From the NCBI GenBank assembly GCA_963728145.1, contig CAVSJA010000002.1, positions 62,001 to 126,000 on the forward strand: 64,000 nucleotides of DNA, in the 5' to 3' direction. Made by a program: the position numbers and the translations under genes. Position 1 is the first letter of the stretch, and every line of letters begins with the position of its first letter. Source of the stretch: CAVSJA01 sp963728145. GTDB taxonomy: Bacteria > Bacteroidota > Bacteroidia > Chitinophagales > Chitinophagaceae. Shown here piece by piece: positions 9,207 to 19,962 of this stretch. The notes under the pieces are model-generated. The model was not told where the DNA came from. It searched no databases and was given only the letters and a program-made list of their open reading frames with translations.

Positions 9207-10322
9207 ATGGACAGCGATCAGTCGTCCCCACACCCGGCTTCCGGCGCCCGCCGCTCGGCGAGCCGGCGCGATCTGCTCGTCGCGGCGGCGCTGGCGTGCT
9301 GGAGCGGCTGGTCGCGACCGGTGCGCGCGACCGCGGCACGGCAGGCAGCGCCCGCCGCCGCCGCGCGCCCGCTGGCGACGGGCTTGGACGCCAAGCTCCT
9401 CGACCGTGCGCTGGAACGGGCGGCGACCTTGCCCGGCCTGCACGCGCTGCTGGTCGCCCGCGCCGGCGAGGAGCGCGTCGCGCAGGTGTTCCGCGGCCCG
9501 GGGCTCGACCGGGCGGTCAATGTCAAGTCGGTGTCGAAATCCGTGATGTCCGCGCTCGCGGGCGCAGCGATCGAGCGGGGCATCCTGGCCGGGGTCGACC
9601 AGCGCGTCGCGCCGATCCTGGCGGACCTCGTGCCGCCCGATGCCGATCCGCGGGTCGGCGCGATCACCGTCGACCACCTGCTCACCATGCGCGCCGGGCT
9701 CGAGCGCACCTCGGGCCCGAACTACGGCCGCTGGGTGTCCAGCCCGGACTGGGTGCGCTACGTGCTGTCGCGGCCGTTCGTCGACCAGCCCGGCGGGCGC
9801 ATGCTCTACTCGACCGGCAGCTATCATCTGCTCTCGGCCGTGCTCACCCGAGCGGCCGGGCGCAGCACGCTCGAGCTGGCGCGCGCCTGGCTGGGCGCGC
9901 CGCTCGGGATCGACATCCCGTCCTGGACGCGCGATCCGCAGGGCTTCTATCTCGGCGGCAACAACATGCTGCTCGCCCCGCGGGCTCTGCTGCGCTTCGG
10001 CGAGGCGTATCGCCTCGGCGGCATCCGGAGCGGCAGGCGGGTGCTGCCGGCCAGCTGGATCGCGGCGTCATGGACGCCGCGCGCGCGTTCGCGGTTCACC
10101 GGCCACCATTACGGCTACGGCTGGTTCATCGCCCAGGCGCGCGGCCATCCCGTCTACTACGCGTGGGGCTACGGCGGGCAGATGATCTACGTGCTGCCCG
10201 ACCTCGCGCTCACGGTGGTCATGACCTCGAACGACGACGCGGTCTCGGCTCGCGGCGGCCATGTGCAGAGGCTGCACGCGTTGATGGTCGAGGCGATCAT
10301 CCCGGCGGCGGAGCGCGCCTGA
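9207..10322 (+). CDS. Tat-exported serine hydrolase, beta-lactamase/PBP fold
   Basis: A 371-residue protein with a twin-arginine export signal (SRRDLLVAAALA, residues 19-30). The beta-lactamase-related (class C, PF00144-type) motifs follow: SVSK (Ser108 nucleophile, Lys111), the YST triad element (201-203) and a late WGYGGQ replacing the KTG box. DHLLTMRAGLE near 156-166 is typical of the family. Members include esterases, DD-peptidases and class C lactamases. Nothing in the sequence indicates true beta-lactamase activity, so it is better read as an uncharacterised periplasmic serine hydrolase. Confidence 0.85.
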   Translation: MDSDQSSPHPASGARRSASRRDLLVAAALACWSGWSRPVRATAARQAAPAAAARPLATGLDAKLLDRALERAATLPGLHALLVARAGEERVAQVFRGPGLDRAVNVKSVSKSVMSALAGAAIERGILAGVDQRVAPILADLVPPDADPRVGAITVDHLLTMRAGLERTSGPNYGRWVSSPDWVRYVLSRPFVDQPGGRMLYSTGSYHLLSAVLTRAAGRSTLELARAWLGAPLGIDIPSWTRDPQGFYLGGNNMLLAPRALLRFGEAYRLGGIRSGRRVLPASWIAASWTPRARSRFTGHHYGYGWFIAQARGHPVYYAWGYGGQMIYVLPDLALTVVMTSNDDAVSARGGHVQRLHALMVEAIIPAAERA

Positions 10323-10417
10323 GGCGGCGATCGATGCGACACAGCCGGCAAGCGCTTGGCGCGCCCCGCGGCCGCTGCTAGGGTCGCCCGATCGAGGGCG
10401 GGCGCGGGCGAGGGATC

Positions 10418-11365
10418 ATGACGGCAACCATGGCGGTGCGGGACCGGCAGGCGGAGCCCGAGGCGGCGATCTGGCCGGACGGCGCGGCGTTCATCCAGGG
10501 CGACTACGTGCCGATCGCGCAGGCGAAGATCCCGATCCTGGACTGGGGCTTTCTGCGCTCGGACTGCACCTACGACGTGGTCCATGTCTGGGGCGGCCGG
10601 TTCTTCCGCCTCGACCACCATCTGGATCGCTTCCTCAAGAACGTCGAGGCGCTGCGCCTGGAGCTGCCGCTCCAGCGTGACGGAATCACGGCTGTCCTGA
10701 TGCGTCTGATGCGCCTCACCGGGTTGCGCGACGCCTACGTCGAGCTGATCTGCACCCGCGGCGTGCCGCCCAAGGGCTCGCGCGATCCGCGCCGCTGCCA
10801 GAACCAGTTCTACGCCTTCGTCATCCCGTTCCTGTGGATCGCGACCGAAGAGCAGCGCGCGCGCGGCCTGCATGTGCACGTCAGCGCCATCCCGCGCATT
10901 CCGCCGCAGTCGGTCAATCCGCGGATCAAGAACTTTCACTGGGGCGACATGAACCGCGCCCTGTTCGAGGCGTTCGAGGCCGGCTGCGAGCTGCCCGTGC
11001 TGGTCGATTACGACGGCAACGTCAGCGAGGGGCCGGGCTTCAACGTGTTCATGGTCAAAGACGGCGTCGTGACCACGCCCGAGGACACCTGCCTCGATGG
11101 CATCACCCGGCAGACCGCGCTGGATCTGCTGGCCGAACAGAACGTCAAGCTGGTGATCGGCGCGTTCTCGCCCGAGCAGTTGCGCGGCGCCGACGAGGCG
11201 TTCATCACCTCGACCGCGGGCGGCATCGTGCCGGTGACCAGGATCGACCACCGCCCGGTCGGCGACGGCGAGCCCGGCCCGGTGACCACGCGGCTCAAGA
11301 ACCTCTACTGGCAGCGCCACGACGACGGCCGCGACGGCACCCCGATCGACTACGCCGCGCCATAG
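10418..11365 (+). CDS. class IV PLP aminotransferase, (R)-selective amine transaminase-like
   Basis: A fold-type IV PLP enzyme of 315 residues. The PLP lysine is Lys171 in IKNFHWGDMNRALF, and Glu204 in NVSEGPGFNVF is placed to bind the pyridine nitrogen. The N-terminal substrate region SDCTYDVVHVWGGRFFRLD (48-66) matches the (R)-amine transaminase and D-amino-acid-transaminase side of the family better than the branched-chain enzymes. Activity cannot be fixed from sequence. It is complete and 95 bp downstream of the serine hydrolase on the same strand. Confidence 0.85.
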   Translation: MTATMAVRDRQAEPEAAIWPDGAAFIQGDYVPIAQAKIPILDWGFLRSDCTYDVVHVWGGRFFRLDHHLDRFLKNVEALRLELPLQRDGITAVLMRLMRLTGLRDAYVELICTRGVPPKGSRDPRRCQNQFYAFVIPFLWIATEEQRARGLHVHVSAIPRIPPQSVNPRIKNFHWGDMNRALFEAFEAGCELPVLVDYDGNVSEGPGFNVFMVKDGVVTTPEDTCLDGITRQTALDLLAEQNVKLVIGAFSPEQLRGADEAFITSTAGGIVPVTRIDHRPVGDGEPGPVTTRLKNLYWQRHDDGRDGTPIDYAAP

Positions 11366-11749
11366 AGCGAAGCAGCCGACCGACCCGCGGTTCTGGAGGT
11401 GGCCTCTCGCACGCCTGCTTGCCGCAGAGTCTTTCCCAACGCTACCTGGTCATCGGTGACGACCGTGGTGGGATTGTATTCGTGAGATAGGTCCAGTCCC
11501 GAGAGTACCGGTGAAATGCATCGAAACTGCAGCGTCCCGGCTGGCGAATTTCAAGGCGCGCTGCCTCCAGCTGATGGAGCAGGTGCGCGCCGGATTCAGG
11601 CAAATCCGAGCGAGATCAGACCTCGGCACAATGCCTCTGGAAGATCCGCCGCGCCCACAGAGCGGCGGCCCTCTCCGAACTCAAGAGCTCAGATGGTTAG
11701 TCGGCGACGGCTACGGGGGCACAAAACGGTGAGCAGTGCCCCTGCAACC
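11366..11749. other. 384-bp gap with a possible antitoxin remnant
   Basis: No confident gene. A rightward 73-codon frame (11511-11732) begins with residues resembling the N-terminus of Phd/YefM antitoxins, in particular FKARCLQLMEQV, but similarity stops after about 28 residues. There is no recognisable toxin gene beside it. Confidence 0.35.
11511..11732 (+). pseudogene. possible Phd/YefM antitoxin remnant
   Basis: Only the first ~28 residues look like a Phd/YefM antitoxin (a short lead, then FKARCLQLMEQV). The expected continuation with an ITKRGxPVA-like segment is absent in every frame. No toxin (PIN or RelE type) is visible on either side. It is either a decayed remnant or coincidence in a GC-rich frame. 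Confidence 0.2.
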
Positions 11750-12070
11750 CTAGATCGACTCCTCGACCCATTCGTACAGCTTGCTCTTGGGCATGGCGCC
11801 GACCTTGGTCGCCGCGATCTCACCGTTGCGGAACAGCATCAAGGTCGGGATGCCGCGCACGCCATATCGGGTCGGGGTCAACGGGTTGTCGTCGATGTTG
11901 ACCTTGGCCACCACGACCGTCTCGTCCTTGTCGACGGCGAGCTCCTCGAGGAAGGGCGCGATCATCTTGCACGGGCCGCACCACTCAGCCCAAAAGTCGA
12001 CCACGACGGGCTTGGGCGACTTCAGCACGTCGACCTCGAACGAGGTGTCGCTGGTGGTGATGAGCGGCAT
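11750..12070 (-). CDS. trxA: thioredoxin
   Basis: A 106-residue thioredoxin with the redox motif WCGPC in VVDFWAEWCGPCKMIAPF and the cis-Pro segment GIPTLMLF. It reduces cytoplasmic disulfides. The frame is open 25 codons further upstream, but MPLITTSDTSFE at 12070 matches the family N-terminus and has GGAG nine bases before it. It lies downstream of addA on the same strand, the usual alphaproteobacterial addB-addA-trxA order. Confidence 0.96.
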   Translation of the reverse strand: MPLITTSDTSFEVDVLKSPKPVVVDFWAEWCGPCKMIAPFLEELAVDKDETVVVAKVNIDDNPLTPTRYGVRGIPTLMLFRNGEIAATKVGAMPKSKLYEWVEESI

Positions 12071-12173
12071 GTCTGGTGTCTCCGTGGCGAGGTTGGGCGG
12101 CCCCCCTCGCATTCGAGAGTACGGAAAGGCCGCCGAGAGCGTCAAGCGGACTTGGTGAACGTTCGTTCAGAAT

Positions 12174-15100
12174 TCAAGACGGCGTACCGGCGGGTACGCC
12201 ACCGGCCAGCAGCGGCTCGTCGAGCATCATCAGGCGGGGTTCCTGGGTCCACAGCAGCCCGCAGCGCACGGCGCGCCCAGGATAGATCTGGCGCAGCAGC
12301 GCCCGGTAGGCGGCCATCTGCCGAAGATAGGCGACCGGCACCTGGTCCGGCTCGTCCGGCGGCGCTCGATCGGACTTGTAGTCCAGAACCAGAACCTCGT
12401 CGGGGCTGACCGCCAGGCGATCGATCTGCCCGAACACCATCCGATCGCCGATCACGCCGGCGAGCGGCACTTCGGCGCGCGAGTTCGGGCCGAACAGACC
12501 GGCGAGGTCCGGCGCCTCGAGAATGCGGCGGATCTCGTCCGCCAGCGCGCGCTGCTCGTCGGCACCGAGCCCGTGGGCCGGATCGGCGAGCAGGCGCGCC
12601 AGCATGGCCTCGCGCCGGTCCGCGGGCTGCTCGGGCAGAGCTTGCAGCAGGCGATGGATGATGCGCCCCCGCCGGTAGACCTGCCCCCGCGCCGGTCAGC
12701 GGCGAGGGCGCGGCGGCGTCCTCGTCGTCTGCCAGATGCGAAGGTCGCGCCGCCCGACCCCAGCTCGGCTCCACCGGCGCACGCTGATTTAGCCATGACG
12801 GCGCGGCGTGCTCAACGCGACGGTCCGCAAGGGTCAGCGACAGTTGCGCCGGGCCGCACGGCGCCTGATTGCCGTAGCGCAGGACGTCGCCCTGCAGCAG
12901 CGGCGAGGCGGTCCGTGCGGCGCCGAGCCGGACCATGCCCGCCTCGATCCAGTCGTACCAGGTGGGGCCGGACTGATTCCTGCGCTGCCAGCCGGCCACG
13001 ATCAGCCGCTCCTGCGCCCGGGTGAGCGCGACATAGAGCAGCCGACGGTGCTCCTGCTGCTGGGCCACGACCGCGGCCTGGTCTGCGGCGCTGCTCGCGC
13101 GGTCCCGCAGACCGCTCCCCACGCGCCAGACCGGCAGGCCGTCCTGCTCGGTCCACAGCAGCCGGTCCCTGGTGTTCGGCCCGAAGGTGGCATCCGCAAT
13201 GAACACGATCGGGGCCTCGAGACCCTTGGCGCCGTGGCAGGTCAGCACGCGCACTTCGTCACGCGGCCGGTCGGGGTCGCGGATCAGCTCCGTGCTGTCG
13301 GCGCGCAGCCAGTGCAGGAACGCCTGCATGGATGGCGGATGGCTTTGCTCGAAGGCGAGCGCCTGGGCGAGAAACGCTTCGATCGGCTCGGCCGCGGCCG
13401 GACCGAGCCGGGCGAGCAGGCGCCGGCGGCCGCCGCCCTCGCCGAGCAGGCGGACGTAGAACTCGAAGGGCGGCAAAAAGTCGACCTGCGCCAGCAGCTC
13501 ATGCAGGCGCTGGTACGCTGGCGCAAAGGGAGGCCGATCGCGCGCCGCCTGCAGACGCTGGTAGAGACTGGCGCCGGCGCGATCGTGCGCCAGCTCGAAC
13601 ACCGCCTCCTCGGACAGGCCGAACAAGGGGCTGCGCAGCACGGCGGCGAGGCTCAGATCGTCCTCGGGCAGCAGCAGCACGTCGCCGAGTGCGATCAGGT
13701 CCATGACCGCGATGTCGTCGGTCAGCGCCAGCCGGTCGGCGCCGGCGACCGGAACGTGCAGCTGCTTGAGCTCGCGGATCAGCAACTCCTGCAGGATGCC
13801 GCGCCGCGGCAGGAGGATCATGATGTCGCCGGCGCGGATCGGCTGGCCGGTGGACGGCAGCGGCGTGCGATCGCGCAGCCAGGCGAAGATCTGCCGGGCG
13901 ATCGCCTGGGCAAGGCGCGTCTCCCCGCGCTCTCTCGTCTCCTGCTCGTCGGGCAGCTGCCAGCCATCGGCCCGGGTCGCCGGCCCCACCTCGATCAGGG
14001 GCCAGAGCTCGACCAGGCCGGGGACGGTGGTCTTGAAGCAGTCGTGCGCCGGCCAGCCGTCTCCGCTGACCACGCCGTCACGCGCCTCGGGCTCGGCAAA
14101 CACCGCATCGACCAGATCGAGGATCGGCCTGGCCGAGCGGAAGGACCGGCCAAGGGGCTCTTCGCGCCACGGCTGCCGGCTGAGGCGCGCACGGGCTTCG
14201 AATGTCTGCCGGAACCGACGATAGCTCGCCACGTCGGCGCCCTGCACGCTCATGATCGACTGCTTCTCGTCGCCGACCACGAACAGCGTGCGCCGCACCT
14301 GCCGCGCGCCTGCCCCGACGAAGAATTCCGCACACAGCGCGTCGATGATCGCCCACTGCTCGGGGCTGGTATCCTGTCCCTCGTCGACCATGAGATGATC
14401 GATCTGCTGGTCGAGCTTGTACTGTACCCAGGGGGCAATGCCGGGCCGCTCAAGCAGCCGGCGGGTGAACGCGATGAGATCGTCGAAATCCAGGGCGGCG
14501 GTCTGGTGTTTGCGCCGGTCGTAGGCCTCGAGCACCGCCGCCCCGATGCGCAGCAGCGCGGCCGTGCGCTCGGCCACTCCGGCGGCCTTCTCGCGCTCGA
14601 CGCAACTGGCCAGGCGCGCCTGCTCCGCACGCAGGGCGGCTGCCTCCTGCGGGAAGGCGACGGCGGAGACGAGATTGCGCTGTCTGGGTTGCCGATCCTT
14701 GGTCAAAAAGACGCATTCGTACGCGGACCAGGTGCGCACGCGCTCCTCGGGCTCGGCGGCGAGCCAGTCGGCGATGGTCCGCGCACATGCCGCATCCGTG
14801 TCGGTGCCGCGCGCGAGCGCGCGGGCGGCGGCGGAGAGGCCCGCCTGATCCAGCGCCAAGTCGGTCGCCGCGGCGCGGCGTACCTGCCTGGCATCGGCGC
14901 CCACGGGCACGCCGAGCGCGGCGCACACGGCTGCGATCAGCCGCTCGACGTCGCCGCGCATGACGCGCCAGCGCCGCGCCGAGGCGGAGCCGGTCCTCGC
15001 GCAGGGCATTCAGGCCTTCGGCCAGGGTCACCTCGCCCAGCAGCACGGCCAGGCGGCCAAGGGCGGCGCGGATATCGCTGCGGCTGCTCGCCAGCACCTC

Positions 15101-15606
15101 GGCCTGCGCCTCGCGCAGCAGATCGGCGGCGCTGCGCGGGTCGAGCACCTCGAAATGGGGCACCACGCCCGCCTCGAGCGGAAAGCGCTTCAGCAGCGAC
15201 TGGCAGAAGCCGTGGATGGTCATGATCGGCAGGCCGGCGGGCAGGTCGAGGATTTCGGCGAGCAGAATGCGCGCGTGTGCCAGCTCCGCGCCCGTGGCCT
15301 GGCGGCCGAGCAGATCCGCGAGTCCGCCTGCAGCTGCTCCTCAGGCGCGGTGGCCAGCCGGCCGAGCTCCTGCTGGACCCGCGCCACCATCTCGGCCGCC
15401 GCCGCCTTGGTGAAAGTCAGGCACAGCAGCTGGCCCGGAGCAGTACCGGTGAGCAGCAGGCGCAGCACCCGATCCGCCAGCACCCGCGTCTTGCCGGTGC
15501 CGGCCGAGGCGGTCACCCAGGTCGAGCAGGTGGGCTCGGCCGCGCGGCGCTGGGCGGCGGTGGGCGGCAGCCGGCGGGCAGCGGCGGGCGGGCTCACAAG
15601 GTCCAT
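12174..15606 (-). CDS. addA: double-strand break repair helicase AddA, three frameshifts
   Basis: The large helicase-nuclease subunit of AddAB, which processes double-strand breaks for RecA. From the ATG at 15606 the pieces give Walker A TASAGTGKTRVLADRV, MTIHGFCQSLLKRFPLEAG, ALDFDDLIAFTRRLL, the Walker B region MVDEGQDTSPEQW and GDEKQSI, then a C-terminal RecB-type nuclease with GQIDRLAV and VLDYKSDRAPP. The frame changes near 15,320 (to LLGRQATGAELAHARILL), near 14,970 (to RGDVERLIAAV) and near 12,690 (to RGRIIHRLLQALPEQP). Joined length is about 1,140 residues, normal for AddA. All motifs are intact, so sequence indels are more likely than decay. The start overlaps the end of addB by 13 bp. 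Confidence 0.9.
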
Positions 15607-18521
15607 TCGCCGCGCCGCGCCAGATGGTCGTAATCGCCCCGCCATGCCACGTCCGGCCGGGGGCGCGCCCGATAGGCGGTCTCACGCCGGTCGTAGTGCG
15701 CGATCAGCCGGGACAGCCCGTCGCGCGCCTGGGCGGCGAGCTCGGCAGGGTCGAGGCTGGCCGCGGGCCTCTCCTCGCCGCCTGCTTCGTCGCCGCGCAG
15801 CTGCCAGTACAGGAGCTCGGCCACCACCGCGCGTCCGACCTCTTCGAACGCGCCGGCCTCGATCATCGCAGCCTCGAGCGGCAGCTGGGGCGCGCGCCCG
15901 CTCACCACCTCGGGGCGCTCGGGCAGGAGCCCGGTCTTGTAGTCGATCACGGTGATCCGGCCGTCCGCGTGGCGCTCCAGGCGATCGGCACGCGCCTTGA
16001 GCCGGAACTCGCCGGCGGGGCCCGGGAACCGGAGCAGCCCTCTGGCCTCCACCTTGATCTCGATGACACGCGCGCGGCGGGCGCGCTCCTGCTCGACCAC
16101 CCACGCGGCGACCCGCTCAAAACGCGGCCACCACAACGCCATGACTTGAGGCCGATGGCTGAATTCCTCGAACAGCTCGCGGCCCAGATCGAGCAGGCGG
16201 CGCTCGGCGTCGTCCGGAAGGTCGCCCGGGTAGGCGCGGACGAAGCGTTCCAGCGCCTTATGCACGACATTGCCGCGCTCGAGCGGGCCGGGATCGGCCT
16301 CGAGCGCCTCGAGCGGGGCGAGCTCGAGAATGCGTTTGGCGTACAGATCGTAGGGGTCCTTCATCCACAGCCCGACCTCGCTGACCGACAGTTGCCGCGG
16401 CCGCGCCGCTACGGGGGGGACAGGCGCCGGGCGCGGTTCCGGGCGCGCGCTCGCCACGTGGTCGAGCCCGCGCGCCCAGGTGCCCCAATCCGTGTCCCCT
16501 GCCCGCTCGACCCCCACGCCCGCGAGCAGGGTCTCGAGGCGCACGAGCCAGCGGCAGGGCACGGTGGGGTTGCCCTGCGCGTCCTTCTCGGCGCGCGAGA
16601 GCACCACGTGCCTGGCGCACGCGGCCTGGACGAAGTCATGCGCCGCAAGCCCGATCCGGCGTTCGACCGGGCTGAGCCCGAGCGCCTGGCGCATGCCGCC
16701 GCTGAGCCATGGGCCCGGATCGACCAGGGCAGGCCAGGTGCCTTCGTTGAGGCCGCCCAGCAGCAGCAGATCGGCGTGCTGCAGGCGCGCCTCCAGCTGG
16801 CCCCAGATGTGGAGGCGCGGGTGCTTCGGCGCGCGCGATCGCACCGGCCGCGCCGCCATCAGCTGGCCGAGCAGCGCCGGATACGCGGCGGGCGCGATCC
16901 GATGCTCGGGGTCGGCGGCGTCGAGGAGCTCCGTGCACAATGCGGCAGCCGCCTCCCCGGCCTCGCGCGCCCACAGCGGATTGGAAGTGCCCCGATCCGG
17001 CCGGGCAAGCGCCTCGGCGAAGGCCAGATGCGCCTGGAGCAGCGCCTTCAGCTCGGCCCTCGGGCGCCTCGGTCAGGGCGAGAAACGGGCGCGCGACCTC
17101 CGCCAGCCGCTCGACGAACCCGATCAGCCAGCCGAGGCGCTGCCGCCTGCGCTCGTCGCCCGTGGCGCGACCGTACGCGCGCCGGAGCTCGACCAGCATG
17201 CCGGAGAAGCCGCCGGCCAGGCGGGGGCCGCGCAGGCAGGCGCGCTCGAGCGCCCGCACCTGGTCGCGGAAGGAGCCCTGGTCCTCGCCGTTGCGCGCGA
17301 ACGGGTGCTTGAGCGCGGCGAGCAGGGCGACCGGCGTGATGCCGTCGGTCACCATGCGCGCGCTGAGCAGCAGAAAGGCGCCGGGCGGGGTCTGATCGAG
17401 CGGCGTGCCTGCGGAATCATCGATCTCGATCCCCCAGCGGCGCAGCTCGGCGGCGACCCGGCGGGCGAGCTGACGGTCGCGCGTCACCAGGGCGGCGTTC
17501 CGCTCGGGGTCCTCGAGCGCGGCGCGCATGCGCAGCGCGAGGGCGAGGGCTTCGCCCGGCAGATCGGGGTGGCGTTCCAGCACCAGGCCCTGCAGCGCCG
17601 CCGGGGCCGGCGGCGCCACGTGCTGCCAGGCGGCGATCGTGGCCGCCGGACGCATCACCTCGCCGAACAGTCGCGCGCGCGCCGGATCGGTGCCGATCCC
17701 CGCCGCGGCCCATTCTGCGACCGCGGCACGATCGCGCTCGAGCGCCTCGAGCAGTTGTTTCAGGCCGTACTGCGGGTGACTCGGCGGCAACACCCGCCAG
17801 CTCGCCTCGTCCATCGCCTGATCGAGACCGGGCAGCACGACGGTGCCCCGGGGCAGCGTCGCGATCGTCGCAAGCAGCGCGCGCGTCGCGGGAATGCTGC
17901 CGGTGGAGCCGGCGGCGACGATCCGGCGCTGCGGCGGCGCGACGCGCCAGCGCGCGGCCAGCTCGGTAATTAGGCGGTGCCGGCGCTCGGCCGGGTCAAG
18001 CGCTTTCTCCTCGGCCAGCACGCCGGGCCACAGCTCCGCAATCACCGCCAGAACGGCGCGATTGTTCTGCCAGTGCTCCGCCAGATGCTGCGGCACCAGG
18101 TCGGCAAGAGCGCGTCGAGGGGCACCCGTTCGGTCTGCAGCTCGTCGAGCAGTGCGGCCAGCTCTGCGGCGAGGCGCAACGCATGGCCGATCGGCCAGCC
18201 GGAGCGCTCGAACAGTCGCGCGAGCAGCAGCTGGCGGCGCAAGGGGCCTATCGCGCCGGGCACGGTGAGATCGAGCGCGCCCTCGAGCAGCACCTCGTCG
18301 GCATCGATTTCGCCGAGCGGCTGGATGCGCGGCAACAGCAGCGCCCGCCCGGCGGATTGGCGCAACAACGCTTCGGCGAGCAGCCGGCACGCGCGCCGGG
18401 TCGGCAGCAGTACCAGCGCATCGGCCAGCCGCTCCGGCGCCGCGCCGAGCTCGGCCAGCAGCCCGGCGGCGAGCGCCTCGACAAAGGGCACGCCCGCGGG
18501 AATGGTCGCCACACGCGGCAT
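15594..18521 (-). CDS. addB: double-strand break repair protein AddB, two frameshifts
   Basis: The second AddAB subunit, about 975 residues when joined. It opens with MPRVATIPAGVPFVEALAAG and ALVLLPTRRACRLLAEAL, passes through VAAGSTGSIPATRALLATIA and LLLLGGLNEGTWP, and ends in a nuclease domain with LSVSEVGLWMKDPYDLYAK, FRLKARADRLERH and ITVIDYKTG. The frame changes near 18,100 (RVPLDAL to ADLVPQHLAEHW) and near 17,060 (to ELKALLQAHLAFAEAL). An alternative start lies five codons upstream at 18536. It sits between tsaE and addA on one strand. Confidence 0.9.
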
Positions 18522-18600
18522 GTGTCCATCTACCATCAAGCGAGCTCGCGCCGCGACCACGAACTTCAGGTCGTGCGATCGCCGGTGGCGCGCCCGTCGT

Positions 18601-19071
18601 TCACGCGCTGCGCAGTTCGTCCAGACGCCCCGCCCAGGCGGGCCCGGCACTCAGATGAGCGCTTCGGGCATTCGCCGCGTCGCCCTGGCGCAACTCGAGC
18701 TCGAGCCGGTCAGCAGGCAGCACTGCAGCGGCGCGCTCCGGCCATTCGATCAGCCATGCTTCGCCTGCGGCCGGCGCATCGAGGCCCAGCTCCAGCAACT
18801 CCGCGGGATCATCGACGCGATACAGGTCGATGTGGCGGATCACCAGATCCGCAAAGCGGTAGTCCTGGACGAGCGTATAGCTCGGGCTCGGCACCTCGAC
18901 GTCGGCGGCGGCGCGCGCCCGCAGCAAAGCGCGGGCGAGCTCGGTCTTGCCCGAGCCGAGCACCCCGCGCAGCGCGATCACGTCGCCGGGCCGGATCAGT
19001 CGGGCAAGGCGCTGGCCGAGTTGCCGGGTCGCCTCCCGATCGGGCAGCGCGAGGACGAGCCGTGTCACCAT
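18601..19071 (-). CDS. tsaE: tRNA threonylcarbamoyladenosine biosynthesis ATPase TsaE
   Basis: An ATPase of 156 residues needed with TsaB and TsaD to make the t6A37 modification of ANN-decoding tRNAs. Signatures are Walker A GVLGSGKTELARALL, VPSPSYTLVQDY, HIDLYRVDDPAELLELGLD and EAWLIEWPERA. The start at 19071 (MVTRLVLALPD) matches the family; an upstream in-frame start at 19101 adds ten unconserved residues. It is followed by addB after about 80 bp. Confidence 0.95.
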   Translation of the reverse strand: MVTRLVLALPDREATRQLGQRLARLIRPGDVIALRGVLGSGKTELARALLRARAAADVEVPSPSYTLVQDYRFADLVIRHIDLYRVDDPAELLELGLDAPAAGEAWLIEWPERAAAVLPADRLELELRQGDAANARSAHLSAGPAWAGRLDELRSA

Positions 19072-19203
19072 CGCGTGTCGGCCGTTCGCCCCCGCTCCCA
19101 TGGGTCAAACCGCCACTCGTCGGCCTCGGCTGTCGCGCCTGCCGTTTGCTGTCGCCAGGGCTGCGCCCGGCCGATCTTCCGCGCGCAAGCGCACGCCGGC
19201 GGG

Positions 19204-19485
19204 TTAGTTCTCATCGAAGCCGCGCTCGACCAGGCCGACCAGCGCGATCACCGCCGCCTCGGCCTCACGGCCGCGCGCGCGGATCTCCAGCTGCGTGCCG
19301 AGCGCCGCGGCGAGCACCATCAGACCCATGATCGAGATGCCGCACACCACCATGTCGTCCTTGACCACCTCGACATCCGCGGCGAACTGCTCGGCGACCT
19401 TGACGAATTTGGCCGCCGCGCGCGCATGCAGTCCGCGCCGGTTCACGATGGTGACGCTGGCGCTGAAGGTCTTGTGCCGAGCCAC
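19204..19485 (-). CDS. ptsH: HPr family phosphocarrier protein
   Basis: A 93-residue HPr. His20 in RRGLHARAAAKF is the phosphorylated residue, and Ser51 in CGISIMGLMVLAA is the equivalent of the regulatory serine. It begins with GTG. It follows EIIA and RapZ, which is the alphaproteobacterial regulatory PTS arrangement; no sugar permease is present, so it is expected to signal rather than transport. Confidence 0.95.
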   Translation of the reverse strand: MARHKTFSASVTIVNRRGLHARAAAKFVKVAEQFAADVEVVKDDMVVCGISIMGLMVLAAALGTQLEIRARGREAEAAVIALVGLVERGFDEN

Positions 19486-19518
19486 CGCCGCCGGCGTCTG
19501 GGGGCGCGCTCGGCGCGA

Positions 19519-19938
19519 TCACTTGCGCGCTGCGCTCCGATCGACGTTGAGCAGCGTGCTCGCGACGTTGATGTACTTGCGGCCCGCTTCCTGAGCGCTG
19601 ACGACGGCCTCTTCGAGGCTTTCGGTCTCGCGCACGCTCGCCAGCTTGATCAGCATCGGCAGATTGACCCCGGCGATGATCTCCACGCGACCCTGGTCCA
19701 TGATCGAGATCGCCAGATTCGAGGGCGTGCCGCCAAACATGTCGGTCAGGAGAATCACGCCCGAGCCGTCGTCGACGGTCTCGACCGCCGCCACGATGTC
19801 GCGCCGCCGCTGCTCGATGTCGTCGTCGGGCCCGATCGAGATCGCCTGGATGTTGCGCTGAGTGCCGACCACATGCTCGGTTGCCGCCACGAACTCCTCG
19901 GCGAGCCGACCGTGAGTGACCAGTATCAGACCGATCAT
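19519..19938 (-). CDS. PTS EIIA component, mannose family
   Basis: A 139-residue mannose-type EIIA. The active histidine is in LILVTHGRLAEEF, and VILLTDMFGGTPSNLA and EIIAGVNLPMLIKLAS complete the family pattern. The ATG at 19938 follows GGAGAAG at good spacing and is preferred over the GTG four codons upstream. No EIIB, EIIC or EIID domain is nearby, so it is the regulatory EIIA that receives phosphate from HPr in alphaproteobacterial PTS systems. Confidence 0.93.
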   Translation of the reverse strand: MIGLILVTHGRLAEEFVAATEHVVGTQRNIQAISIGPDDDIEQRRRDIVAAVETVDDGSGVILLTDMFGGTPSNLAISIMDQGRVEIIAGVNLPMLIKLASVRETESLEEAVVSAQEAGRKYINVASTLLNVDRSAARK

Positions 19939-19962
19939 GGACTTCTCCACAAGAGTGGCCGA

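Noticed and set aside
12808..15225. Long rightward reading frame (805 codons) opposite addA
   Set aside because: It is antisense to well-conserved AddA motifs, has the low-complexity composition of GC-rich shadow frames and resembles no family.
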